From an uncultured Novosphingobium sp. (lineage in GTDB: Bacteria; Pseudomonadota; Alphaproteobacteria; Sphingomonadales; Sphingomonadaceae), in assembly GCA_946886365.1 (NCBI GenBank), contig CAMPIM010000046.1, forward strand, positions 1-25,400: 25,400 nt of DNA, written 5' to 3'. This document shows, piece after piece, positions 14,260 to 21,659 of this stretch (position 1 is the stretch's first letter; every line of letters begins with the position of its first letter). The notes beneath the pieces are model-generated. The model had not been told where the DNA came from and ran no database searches. It saw only the letters and a program-made list of their open reading frames with translations. The position numbers and the translations under genes are program-made.

Positions 14260-15414
14260 TCAGCGCAGGCCAAGGCCGCGGGCGATGATGCCGCGCAGGA
14301 TTTCACGCGTGCCGCCGCGCAGCGAGAAGCTGGGCGCGATATGGGTGACGTAAAGCAAAGTGCGGTAGAGTTCCGGATCGACCGGCTCGTCCGGATTGGC
14401 GGCCAGATCGTCACCGATCAGCTGCGGCACGGCCTGTTCGAAGCTGGTGCCGAGGTCCTTCATCAGCGACGCTTCGACCACCGGGCTCTCGCCAGCAACC
14501 AGCCGCGCGGTGACGGCGAGCGACATTTCGCGCAGCACGGCCTGTTGGGCCATCAGCGATCCGACGAGGCGCAGCGTGGCGCTGTCCTTGCGGCCAACCG
14601 CTTCGAGATGGCGGACCCAGGCGTCGATCAGCACGACGGAGGAATAGATGCGCTCTGGCCCGCTGCGTTCGAAGGCCAGCTCGGCCGTGACCTGCTTCCA
14701 CCCCTGCCCTTCCGCGCCGATCAGCGCGTCGGGAGCGAGGCGGACGTCTTCGAAGAAGACTTCGGCGAAATGTGCGTCGCCGGTGAGGTCGATGATCGGG
14801 CGGATCGTGATGCCGGGGGCTTTCAGATCCACGATCAGCTGGGACAGGCCCTGTTGCCGATCGGCGCTGGTGCCCGATGTGCGGACGAGAGCGATCATAT
14901 AATCGCTGTGCATCGCGTTGGTGGTCCAGATCTTCTGGCCGTTCAGTAACCAGCTGCCGTCTGCCTGCTGTTCGGCACGGCTACGGACGCTGGCTAGGTC
15001 GGAACCGGAGCCCGGCTCGCTCATGCCGATGCAGAAGAGCGCTTCGCCCTTCGAAATGCGGGGGAGGTAGAAGCGGCGCTGTTCTTCGGTGCCGTAATGC
15101 AGGATCAGCGGGCCGCTCTGGCGGTCGGCGATCCAGTGCCCGGCGACCGGGGCGCCTGCGGAGAGCAGTTCCTCGACCACGACGAAGCGGGTGAAGGGAC
15201 CGCGGCCGACGCCGCCATATTCCTTGGGCAGCGAGAGGCCGAGATAACCGGCCTGACCCAGCTTGCGGCTGAAGGCGGCGTCGAAACCCTGCCAGGATCG
15301 GGCGCGGCGGTGTACCGGCAGTTCGGCGATGGCTTCCTGGATCAGCGCGCGGAGGGCTGGGCGGATCGCCTCATCCTCGGGCGGGAGGGTGGAAAGGGTC
15401 AGTGTTTCGAACAA
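14260..15414 (-). CDS. Acyl-CoA dehydrogenase, catalytic subunit
   Basis: A 384-residue FAD-dependent acyl-CoA dehydrogenase, forming an alpha-beta double bond in an acyl-CoA and passing electrons to ETF. Visible motifs are YGGVG (66-70), the flavin-binding MSEPGSGSDLASV (131-143), LNGQKIWTTNA (157-167) and the C-terminal GGTREILRGIIARGLGL. At the position of the MCAD catalytic glutamate there is Gly (RGGT), but Glu249 in AFERSGPER occupies the isovaleryl-CoA-dehydrogenase position and is the probable base. The start is a TTG preceded by GAGG. A stop codon seven codons upstream excludes a longer form, and there is no other early start. It is followed after 13 bp by its presumed partner subunit. 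A LysR-type box sits in its promoter at 15478-15502. Confidence 0.9.
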   Translation of the reverse strand: MFETLTLSTLPPEDEAIRPALRALIQEAIAELPVHRRARSWQGFDAAFSRKLGQAGYLGLSLPKEYGGVGRGPFTRFVVVEELLSAGAPVAGHWIADRQSGPLILHYGTEEQRRFYLPRISKGEALFCIGMSEPGSGSDLASVRSRAEQQADGSWLLNGQKIWTTNAMHSDYMIALVRTSGTSADRQQGLSQLIVDLKAPGITIRPIIDLTGDAHFAEVFFEDVRLAPDALIGAEGQGWKQVTAELAFERSGPERIYSSVVLIDAWVRHLEAVGRKDSATLRLVGSLMAQQAVLREMSLAVTARLVAGESPVVEASLMKDLGTSFEQAVPQLIGDDLAANPDEPVDPELYRTLLYVTHIAPSFSLRGGTREILRGIIARGLGLR

Positions 15415-15477
15415 GCCGGCCTCGTGAAACCGTTAAGGAAGTGGCGAATAGATCGCGTTTTGTGACTTTATAGTCCA

Positions 15478-15502
15478 ATATCGAATTTCGGTTATTCGAT
15501 AT
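15478..15502. promoter_or_regulatory. LysR-type binding site, acyl-CoA dehydrogenase promoter
   Basis: ATATCGA-N11-TCGATAT is a perfect dyad with the T-N11-A form of LysR boxes. One more matching base on each side gives AATATCGA and TCGATATT (15477-15503). It lies 63 bp before the acyl-CoA dehydrogenase start and abuts the LysR stop codon. The same motif recurs on the other side of the LysR gene. Confidence 0.75.
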
Positions 15503-16375
15503 TCAATGGCTATCGGAGGCGATGGCGGCGAAGTTTTTGGCGAGCGGACTCGCTGCGTCGCGGGGAAGGGCTACGCCGGTGAGGACGGGCACCTTGTTGG
15601 CGAGGCGGACGAGGCGGACGCCTTGGGGCACCGAGCCTGCCGCGCGGGAGGGGACGAGCGCGACGCCGAGGCCGGAGCGGACGAGAGCGAGGACGGCGCT
15701 CAATTGCGCGGCTTCCTGGGCGACGATGGGCATGAACCCGGCCTTTTGACAGGCGGTGAGCGTGATCGAGTGGAGGACGCTGATGCGGCTTTGCAGGATG
15801 AAGGGCTGCTGCGCCAGATCGCTTAATTCCACGCTGTCCGCGTCGGCGAAGGAGCTGCCTTCGGGCAAGGCCGCATGCAGTTCGTCGGGGTCGATGACCT
15901 GCGTGTCCACGGCCGCGATCTGGAGCAAGGGCAGGCGGACAAGGCCAACGTCCAGCTCGGCGGCGGCGAGCTTTCGCGCGATTTCGGCGCTGGTCGCTTC
16001 CTCCAGCACCAGTTCGACGGCAGGATAGCGGCGGCGATATTCCGCGATGAGGCGGGGGAGCAGTTCGAAGGTCGCCGAACCGACAAAGCCCACCCGCAAC
16101 TGGCCGCGTTCCCCCGCCGCGCCTTCCCGCGCGGCTTCCCGGAAGCGGTCCGCCTGCGCCAGGGTCGCCCGCGCCATATCGAGCGAGGCGCGGCCCGCCG
16201 CCGTCAGCGTGACGCCGCGCGCGCTTCGCACGAACAGAGCAGCGCCCAGTTCATCTTCCAGCTTGCGGATGGCGACGGTCAGCGGCGGCTGCGACATGTT
16301 GAGCCGCTCCGCCGCACGGTGAAAGTTGCCGGTTTCGGCAAGCATGACAAAATAGCGGAGCTGGCGCAGTTCCAT
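15503..16375 (-). CDS. LysR-type transcriptional regulator
   Basis: A 290-residue LysR regulator. The winged helix-turn-helix occupies residues 1-60, with the classic opening MELRQLRYF, the recognition stretch NMSQPPLTVAIRKLEDELG, and LFVRSARGVTLTAAG. A coinducer-binding domain follows from about 90 (LRVGFVGSATFELLPRLI), of the kind seen in CatR/BenM-like activators. The ATG at 16375 is preferred over one at 16387 because GGAAG stands at the right distance and the product then starts at the family's usual residue. It is divergent from the crotonase/CoA-transferase operon and reads toward the acyl-CoA dehydrogenase promoter. Matching dyads flank it on both sides, so it probably controls both operons and itself. 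The inducer, perhaps an acyl-CoA or aromatic acid, is unknown. Confidence 0.93.
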   Translation of the reverse strand: MELRQLRYFVMLAETGNFHRAAERLNMSQPPLTVAIRKLEDELGAALFVRSARGVTLTAAGRASLDMARATLAQADRFREAAREGAAGERGQLRVGFVGSATFELLPRLIAEYRRRYPAVELVLEEATSAEIARKLAAAELDVGLVRLPLLQIAAVDTQVIDPDELHAALPEGSSFADADSVELSDLAQQPFILQSRISVLHSITLTACQKAGFMPIVAQEAAQLSAVLALVRSGLGVALVPSRAAGSVPQGVRLVRLANKVPVLTGVALPRDAASPLAKNFAAIASDSH

Positions 16376-16387
16376 GATAGCTTCCAT

Positions 16388-16412
16388 ATATCGAACAATC
16401 GAAAATCAATAT
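16388..16412. promoter_or_regulatory. LysR-type binding site in the LysR/crotonase divergent promoter
   Basis: ATATCGA-N11-TCAATAT matches the dyad at 15478 in 13 of 14 arm positions, with the same 11-bp spacer. It lies between the divergent LysR and crotonase genes, just before the LysR start, where such regulators normally bind to activate the divergent operon and repress themselves. Confidence 0.72.
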
Positions 16413-16455
16413 TAGCTTGATAGAAAGCGAGCGCCTAGCGTCCTGCGATCTTTTC

Positions 16456-17280
16456 ATGTTTGGATTGGGAGAGTCCCGCTTGGACCCGTTTCTTCTCGTC
16501 GAGCGCGACGGCCCCGTCGTCATCGCCCGTTTCAACCGCCCCGAAGAACGCAACACGATCACCGAGGTCGCGCATAGCGAGGAGATCGTCGATTTCTGCC
16601 GCCAGATGGTGCGGGACAATTCGGTGCGCGCGATCGTCCTGACCGGCAATGGCAAGGCGTTCAGCGCGGGCGGCAATGTCAAATATATGGCCGAGCGCAG
16701 CGGCATGTTCGGCGGCACGCCCTATGAAATCCGCAACGCCTATCGCACCAGCGTGCAGATGATTGGCCCGGCTATCCATGAACTGGAAGTGCCCATCATC
16801 GCGGCGATCAATGGCCCGGCGATCGGCCTTGGCCTGGACATCAGTTGCATGTGCGACATCCGCCTGATGGCCGACACGGCCGTGGTCGCCGAAAGCTATG
16901 TGAAGCTGGGCATCATTCCGGGCGGCGGTGGCGGCTGGCTGTTGCCGCGCCTGATCGGGCCGCAGCGCGCCAATATCATGACGCTGACCGGCGACGCGAT
17001 CGACGCCAAGACGGCACTGGAATATGGGCTGGTCGCCGAAGTGCTGCCCGCCGACAAGCTGATGGACCGAGCGCTGGAACTGGCGGGCAAGATCGCCGCC
17101 AATCCGGGTCATGCGACGCGCATGGCGAAGCGGCTGATGCGCGAAGGGGCCGACATGAAGCTGACCACGCTATTGGAAATGGCGGCGGGCTATCAGTCGC
17201 TGGCCCATTATACCGAAGATCATCATGAAGCGATCGCCGCTTTCCTTGGCAAGCGCGCGCCGGAGTTCAAGAACAAGTGA
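16456..17280 (+). CDS. Crotonase superfamily protein (enoyl-CoA hydratase/isomerase-like)
   Basis: A 274-residue crotonase-fold CoA enzyme. The two oxyanion-hole segments are present (AFSAGGN at 68-74, NGPAIGLGLD at 119-128). The two glutamates of true enoyl-CoA hydratase are not: the first is Asp128 and the second position is Tyr148, with Glu146 two residues earlier. AESYVKLGIIPGGGG resembles the PaaG/enoyl-CoA isomerase branch more than hydratases, so isomerase or ring-modifying activity on an acyl-CoA is likelier than simple hydration. The start is uncertain. ATG 16456 has no binding site, while TTG 16480 follows GGGAGAG and would give a 266-residue protein of normal crotonase length. The stop overlaps the CoA-transferase start (GTGA). 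Control by the adjacent LysR protein is likely. Confidence 0.88.
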   Translation: MFGLGESRLDPFLLVERDGPVVIARFNRPEERNTITEVAHSEEIVDFCRQMVRDNSVRAIVLTGNGKAFSAGGNVKYMAERSGMFGGTPYEIRNAYRTSVQMIGPAIHELEVPIIAAINGPAIGLGLDISCMCDIRLMADTAVVAESYVKLGIIPGGGGGWLLPRLIGPQRANIMTLTGDAIDAKTALEYGLVAEVLPADKLMDRALELAGKIAANPGHATRMAKRLMREGADMKLTTLLEMAAGYQSLAHYTEDHHEAIAAFLGKRAPEFKNK

Positions 17281-18521
17281 GCGAGCAGCAGACAGCCACC
17301 GGGCCTCTGGCTGGGATCAAGGTGCTCGACCTGTCGCGCGTGCTGGCGGGGCCGTGGACAACGCAGATATTGGGCGATCTGGGCGCGGACGTGATCAAGG
17401 TCGAGCAGCCGGGGCAAGGCGACGACACCCGCCGCTGGGGGCCTCCCTTCCTGGACGACGGGTCGAAGGACGCGGCCTATTATCTGTGCGCGAACCGCAA
17501 CAAGCAGTCGGTTGCGATCAACCTTGCCGACCCGCGTGGGGCTGACCTGATCCGCGAGATCGCGCTGGGCGCGGACATCGTGGTCGAGAATTTCCGCGTC
17601 GGCGGGCTTAACAAATATGGGCTGGATTATGCGTCGCTGTCCGCGATCAATCCCAAGCTCATCTATTGTTCCATCACCGGATTTGGTCAGGATGGACCGT
17701 ACAAGGATCGCGGCGGTTACGACTTCCTGATCCAGGGCATGAGCGGGCTGATGTCGATCACCGGGCGTCCCGACGGTGAGGCGGGCGGCGGGCCGATGAA
17801 GGTCGGCATTCCGATCAGCGATCTGGTGACGGGGCTATATTCGGCGATCTCCATCCTTGCCGCGCTTGCCCATCGCGACCGCACGGGCGAGGGGCAGCAT
17901 ATCGACATGTCGCTGCTCGACACGCAGGTAGCGCTGCTCGCCAATCAGGCGTCCAACTATATGAACGGCGGCATGATCCCCCGGCGGCTGGGCAATGAGC
18001 ATCCCAATACCGTGCCCTATCAGGATTTCTCCTGCTCCGACGGCGACATATTGGTGGCGTTGGGCAATGACCGGCAGTTCCGCAGCTTTTGCGATCTGAT
18101 CGGGCGGCCGGACCTGCCCGACGATCCGCGCTTTATCGACAATGGCAACCGGTCGCCCAACCGCAAGGCTTTGCAAGACGAAATGGGAGCCGCGATCGCC
18201 AAATGGAAGTCGGACGACCTGATCGCCGCGATGGAAGCCGCCAAGCTGCCGGGCGGACGGGTCAATGAAATACCCGACATTTTGGCGGACGAGCATATTG
18301 CTGCGCGCGGGGTCATCAAGGACATGGCCCGGTCGGACGGCACGCCGGTCAAGGTGCTGGGCTATCCGGGGAAGTTTTCCAAGACGCCCGCCGATTACCG
18401 CCGCGCGCCGCCGCGTTCGGGGGAAGATACGCGCGACGTGCTGAGCGATGTGCTGGGATTGTCGGAAGGCCAGATCGCGGCGCTTGTGGAAGCGGGGGTT
18501 ATCGCGGAAAAGCTGCACTGA
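17277..18521 (+). CDS. CaiB/BaiF (family III) CoA-transferase
   Basis: A 414-residue family III CoA-transferase, moving CoA from a donor acyl-CoA to a carboxylic acid in the cytoplasm. Family motifs are clear: VLDLSRVLAGPWTTQILGDL near 16-35, GADVIKVE at 36-43, and NRNKQSVAINL. The catalytic aspartate is Asp149 in GGYDFLIQGMSG, the residue that forms the acyl-enzyme intermediate in formyl-CoA transferase. GEGQHIDMSLLD is also typical. It starts with GTG inside the stop codon of the crotonase gene, so the two are translationally coupled. Its likely job is to activate an acid intermediate for the crotonase and the acyl-CoA dehydrogenase pair. The acid and the CoA donor are not known. Confidence 0.92.
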   Translation: MSEQQTATGPLAGIKVLDLSRVLAGPWTTQILGDLGADVIKVEQPGQGDDTRRWGPPFLDDGSKDAAYYLCANRNKQSVAINLADPRGADLIREIALGADIVVENFRVGGLNKYGLDYASLSAINPKLIYCSITGFGQDGPYKDRGGYDFLIQGMSGLMSITGRPDGEAGGGPMKVGIPISDLVTGLYSAISILAALAHRDRTGEGQHIDMSLLDTQVALLANQASNYMNGGMIPRRLGNEHPNTVPYQDFSCSDGDILVALGNDRQFRSFCDLIGRPDLPDDPRFIDNGNRSPNRKALQDEMGAAIAKWKSDDLIAAMEAAKLPGGRVNEIPDILADEHIAARGVIKDMARSDGTPVKVLGYPGKFSKTPADYRRAPPRSGEDTRDVLSDVLGLSEGQIAALVEAGVIAEKLH

Positions 18522-18569
18522 TTTTTTCAAGCGGAGGCGCGGAGGACGGTGATTATGGCCCCTTCCCCT

Positions 18570-18653
18570 CGTCACACCGGCGAAAGCCGGGGTCCCGCTT
18601 TTTTTCGCGGTGCCGTGAGCGTAGCGGGACCCCGGATCAAGTCCGGGGTGACG
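18570..18653. repeat. Palindromic dispersed repeat, copy 1 (REP/BIME-like)
   Basis: Two opposed units fold into one structure. An outer CGTCAC/GTGACG stem encloses a CCGGC-GAAA-GCCGG hairpin, a GGTCCCGCT/AGCGGGACC stem and a CCGGA-N5-TCCGG hairpin. It lies between the CoA-transferase and reductase genes, where it may also stop transcription. The right unit matches copies 2-4. The left unit is a diverged variant with a GAAA tetraloop. The rest of this 231-bp gap shows no gene. Confidence 0.8.
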
Positions 18654-18752
18654 AAGGGAGCGAGACCCCCCTTCCGCTTCGCTCTTGAAAGATCGGGAAA
18701 TAGCAGTTCACAATGCCGGGGACGCCCGGCTCAAGATTGAGAGGATTATAGC

Positions 18753-19652
18753 ATGACCACTAAGATCGGTTTCATCGGCCTGGGCGCCATGGGTCTGCCC
18801 ATGTCATCGAACCTTCAGCGCAAGGGCTTTGCCGTCACGGTGTATGACATCGACGCGGAGAAGATGGACAAGGTCGCGGCGCTGGGCGCGGCCAAAGCGG
18901 CGAGCATTGCCGAGGCCAGCCGGGGGCAGGACATCGTCATCACCGTGCTGCCCGCGACGCAGCATGTCGAGGCTGTGGTGCTGGGCGAAGATGGCGTGCT
19001 GGCGAATATCGACGCGGGCACGCTGTTGGTCGACCTGTCGACGATCGACACCAAGGGCACCGATCGCGTCATCGCGGCCTGCCGTAAAAAGGGCATAGCC
19101 TTTATCGATTCGCCGATTGGTCGCCTGTCCTTCCATGCCGAACGCGGGGAGTCGCTGTTCATGGTTGGCGCGGAAGATGCGGACTTCGCGCGGGTGGAAC
19201 CGGCGTTGAAGGCCATGGGCACGGACATCTTCCGCTGCGGCAAGCCCGGCATGGGCAGCCGCATGAAGATCATCAACAATCTGATGCTGTTGTCGACCGC
19301 GCAGATCGACGCGGAATGCATCGCACTCGGCACGAAGCTGGGCCTCGACATCCAGACCATCCATGATGTCACCGGTGGCACAACCGCGCGCAACGGTTCC
19401 TTCCATGTGCTGATGGTGAACAAGGTGCTGAAGGGCGACATGGAGCCGGGCTTCACCATCGATCTCGCCTTCAAGGACTTGACGCTGGCGATGAACGCAG
19501 CGGCGGAGAACCGCGTCGGCCTGCCCATGGGTGCGGCGGCGCATGCCGTGTTCGGCGGCGCGCGGGCTACGGACTATGCGAACAAGGATTATTCGGCGCT
19601 GCTCGACTATGCCTGCCGCAACGCCGGTGTCGAAACGCCGCGCATGGATTGA
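18753..19652 (+). CDS. 3-Hydroxyisobutyrate-dehydrogenase-family NAD(P)-dependent reductase
   Basis: A 299-residue beta-hydroxyacid dehydrogenase. The N-terminal cofactor motif is GFIGLGAMGLPM at 6-17. The substrate-binding stretch is DSPIGRLSFHAERG at 119-132, and the catalytic lysine is Lys172 (GSRMKIINNLM). The SPIGR form with a following A.rG recalls the sulfolactaldehyde/4-hydroxybutyrate reductase branch (YihU-like) rather than a true 3-hydroxyisobutyrate dehydrogenase, but the substrate cannot be assigned. A GAGAGGA site 9 bases upstream supports the ATG. It is followed after 12 bp by the TIM-barrel gene at 19665, with which it forms a short operon. This parallels the dehydrogenase/TIM-barrel pairing at 3695-5676. 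Confidence 0.87.
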   Translation: MTTKIGFIGLGAMGLPMSSNLQRKGFAVTVYDIDAEKMDKVAALGAAKAASIAEASRGQDIVITVLPATQHVEAVVLGEDGVLANIDAGTLLVDLSTIDTKGTDRVIAACRKKGIAFIDSPIGRLSFHAERGESLFMVGAEDADFARVEPALKAMGTDIFRCGKPGMGSRMKIINNLMLLSTAQIDAECIALGTKLGLDIQTIHDVTGGTTARNGSFHVLMVNKVLKGDMEPGFTIDLAFKDLTLAMNAAAENRVGLPMGAAAHAVFGGARATDYANKDYSALLDYACRNAGVETPRMD

Positions 19653-19664
19653 TCCGGAAAGGCC

Positions 19665-20519
19665 GTGGGCGCGCCGCAACTGATCGCCACCTGCTGGACC
19701 ACGGCGGGGGATGTCCGGCCCGACCGGCCGGACAATCTGGGCCGCTTTCCTCTGGAGCAGCGGATCGAGGCGGCAGCGCGCGCGGGCTATGCGGGGACGG
19801 GCTTTTGGCTGGGCGACCTGCTTGCCTGGGAGGCGAGCGGGCGGGATTATGGCTCGCTCAAGCGGCTGATGGATGATGCCGGGCAGAAGATCGTCGAGCT
19901 GGAATATCTGGCGGATTGGTTTGCATCGGGGGAGCGTCGCGCTCGGTCGGATGCGGCGAGGGTGGAGCTGTTCCGCGCCGCCGACGCGTTGGGTGCGCGG
20001 CATATCAAGGTGATGCCGCCGTTCCTGCCCGACGATCCGGCGGGTGATGATCTGGCTGGCGAATTTGCGGTGCTGTGCGCGCAGGCGGCGGATCATGGGC
20101 TGATGATCGGGCTGGAGATGCTGCCCTTCTCGACGCTGCCGAATCTGGGTGCCGCGTTGGAGATGGTGGCTGCGGCGGACGCGCCCAATGGCGGGCTGTT
20201 GGTCGATATCTGGCATGTGATGCGCTCTGGCGGCACGATGGAGGAGGTTGCGCAACTGCCCGCGCGCTTCATCATCGCCGCTGAACTATGCGACGCGACG
20301 ATGGCGATGCAGGGTGAGATCACGGAAGATACGATGCGCCATCGCAAGCTGTGCGGCGAGGGTGAGTTTGATGTGCCGGGCTTTATCCGCGCGATGGGTC
20401 GGGCCGGTTATGAAGGCCCTTATGGCGTGGAAATCCTGTCCGATGCGTTTCGCCAGCTTCCGCTTTCCGAAGCCGCGCGGCGCAGCTTTGAGAGCAGCGT
20501 GGCGCAATTTGGCCGCTGA
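19665..20519 (+). CDS. Xylose-isomerase-like TIM-barrel isomerase/epimerase (second copy)
   Basis: A 284-residue TIM-barrel protein of the sugar phosphate isomerase/epimerase superfamily, paralogous to the one at 3695. Both share a metal-site glutamate before LPF (Glu151 here), the segment PNGGL.(V/L)D.WH..RSG (Asp181 and His184), and a final strand glutamate (Glu256, YGVEIL). Glu207 replaces the histidine region of the paralogue, so the substrate may differ. The start is a GTG with GGAAAGG just upstream. No ATG is available near it. It is coupled at 12 bp to the upstream reductase gene. The role is inferred to be an isomerisation or C-C cleavage feeding or following that reductase. Confidence 0.83.
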   Translation: MGAPQLIATCWTTAGDVRPDRPDNLGRFPLEQRIEAAARAGYAGTGFWLGDLLAWEASGRDYGSLKRLMDDAGQKIVELEYLADWFASGERRARSDAARVELFRAADALGARHIKVMPPFLPDDPAGDDLAGEFAVLCAQAADHGLMIGLEMLPFSTLPNLGAALEMVAAADAPNGGLLVDIWHVMRSGGTMEEVAQLPARFIIAAELCDATMAMQGEITEDTMRHRKLCGEGEFDVPGFIRAMGRAGYEGPYGVEILSDAFRQLPLSEAARRSFESSVAQFGR

Positions 20520-20524
20520 TCCTT

Positions 20525-20590
20525 TAGAGCATGATCATGTTTGAGTGATCGTCACCCCGGAATTGATCCGGGGTGACGGAAAAGGAGCCT
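20525..20590. repeat. Palindromic dispersed repeat, copy 2 (shortened)
   Basis: GTCACCCCGGA and TCCGGGGTGAC (20551-20577) form an 11-bp stem with a 5-base loop. On the left is TAGAGCATGATCATG with TGATC following, on the right GACGGAAAAGGAGCC. Both flanks recur around copy 3 (24466), but the central GGTCCCGCT arms and loop are missing, as if deleted. It lies in the 201-bp gap before the transporter gene, in which I see no other feature. Confidence 0.8.
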
Positions 20591-20720
20591 TGATACAGAT
20601 GCGATCGATTGTCCTGCATGCACTGACGATTGCGCAGAAAAATATTTCCGTCCCATCCGCCCTGTCATAGGAGGCGCATCACGGCGGGAGCGACGCCGTC
20701 GAGCATGAGGGGCGCTTTTC

Positions 20721-21659
20721 ATGGCCGTGACGATCCTGGGCGCGCTGGTCCCGGTATTTGGGCTGATCCTGATCGGCTATGTGTGCGGGCGCTATGATAT
20801 ATTGGGTGATCGCGCGTTCGAGGTGCTGAACCGCTTCGTCATCGCCATCACCCTGCCTATCCTCACCTTTCGTTCGATCGCGCATATGGACCCGAGCAAT
20901 CTGGCCGTGCCGGGCATGTTCATCGCGGTGACGCTGGGCGCGCTGATCACCTATGCGCTGGCCTTTGCGATTGCGCGACGGTTCGGGCGGTCGGGGGCGA
21001 ATGCGAATATCGCGGCTTTGTGCGCCTGTTTCAGCAATACGGGCTTTATCGGCCTGCCGGTGGCGACGCTGGCCTGGGGGCCAGAGGCGGTCGCGCCGGT
21101 GTCGGTGACGATGCTGATCTACTCGGCGATCGTGTTCACGGTCGGTCTGGTGATGAGCGAGGTGACGGCGAGCCAGGGCCATGGGGTGGGCACCGGATTG
21201 AAGCTGGCGGCGCGATCGACGGTGCGCAATCCGTTGATCCTGATGGCGGTGTTGGGGTGCGTCTGGTCGGTGCTGCGCCTGCCGCTGACGGGGCCGGCCG
21301 ACATATTGATGCAGACGCTGGCGCAGGCGACGGCGCCGTGCGCGCTGACGGCGATCGGGATTTTCATCGCCCTGCCCCGGCGCAGCGCGACGCCCGGACC
21401 GATCGGGCGGGTCGTTGCGCTGAAGCTGCTTGTGCAGCCGCTGATCACGGCGGGGCTGTTGTGGATGCTGCCGCCGATCCCGCCGCTTTGGGCGAAGGTC
21501 GCGATATTGATGGCGGCGATGCCGTGCGGCGCGTCGAGTTTTGTGCTGGCGGGGAAGGCGGGGCGCTGGGCGATGGAACTGAGCGCATGGGCGGTCATGC
21601 TGACGACGACGATGGCGTCGATCACGCTGATCGGGATGCTGTGGTGGCTGGGGGCTTAA
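20721..21659 (+). CDS. AEC (auxin efflux carrier) family transporter
   Basis: A 312-residue inner-membrane protein with about ten hydrophobic segments, the usual size for bacterial AEC permeases. Family marks are FSNTGFIGLPV (about 107-117), the RNPL segment and MPCGASSFVLAGK (about 274-286), the broken-helix regions of the transport domain. Bacterial relatives move small organic acids. A role in uptake or export of a pathway acid is plausible but unproven. GAGGGG (20708-20712) supports the ATG at 20721. It is monocistronic and convergent with the XRE regulator: the two stops share TTAA at 21656-21659, leaving no room for a terminator between them. Confidence 0.9.
   Translation: MAVTILGALVPVFGLILIGYVCGRYDILGDRAFEVLNRFVIAITLPILTFRSIAHMDPSNLAVPGMFIAVTLGALITYALAFAIARRFGRSGANANIAALCACFSNTGFIGLPVATLAWGPEAVAPVSVTMLIYSAIVFTVGLVMSEVTASQGHGVGTGLKLAARSTVRNPLILMAVLGCVWSVLRLPLTGPADILMQTLAQATAPCALTAIGIFIALPRRSATPGPIGRVVALKLLVQPLITAGLLWMLPPIPPLWAKVAILMAAMPCGASSFVLAGKAGRWAMELSAWAVMLTTTMASITLIGMLWWLGA

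Noticed and set aside
18549..18740. Small plus-strand frame in the gap before the reductase gene
   Set aside because: It is mostly translated palindromic repeat and has no binding site. The same kind of spurious peptide arises from repeat copy 4.
18804..20255. 483-codon minus-strand frame across the reductase and TIM-barrel genes
   Set aside because: It crosses two real genes and their junction and has an Arg/His-rich composition with no domain.
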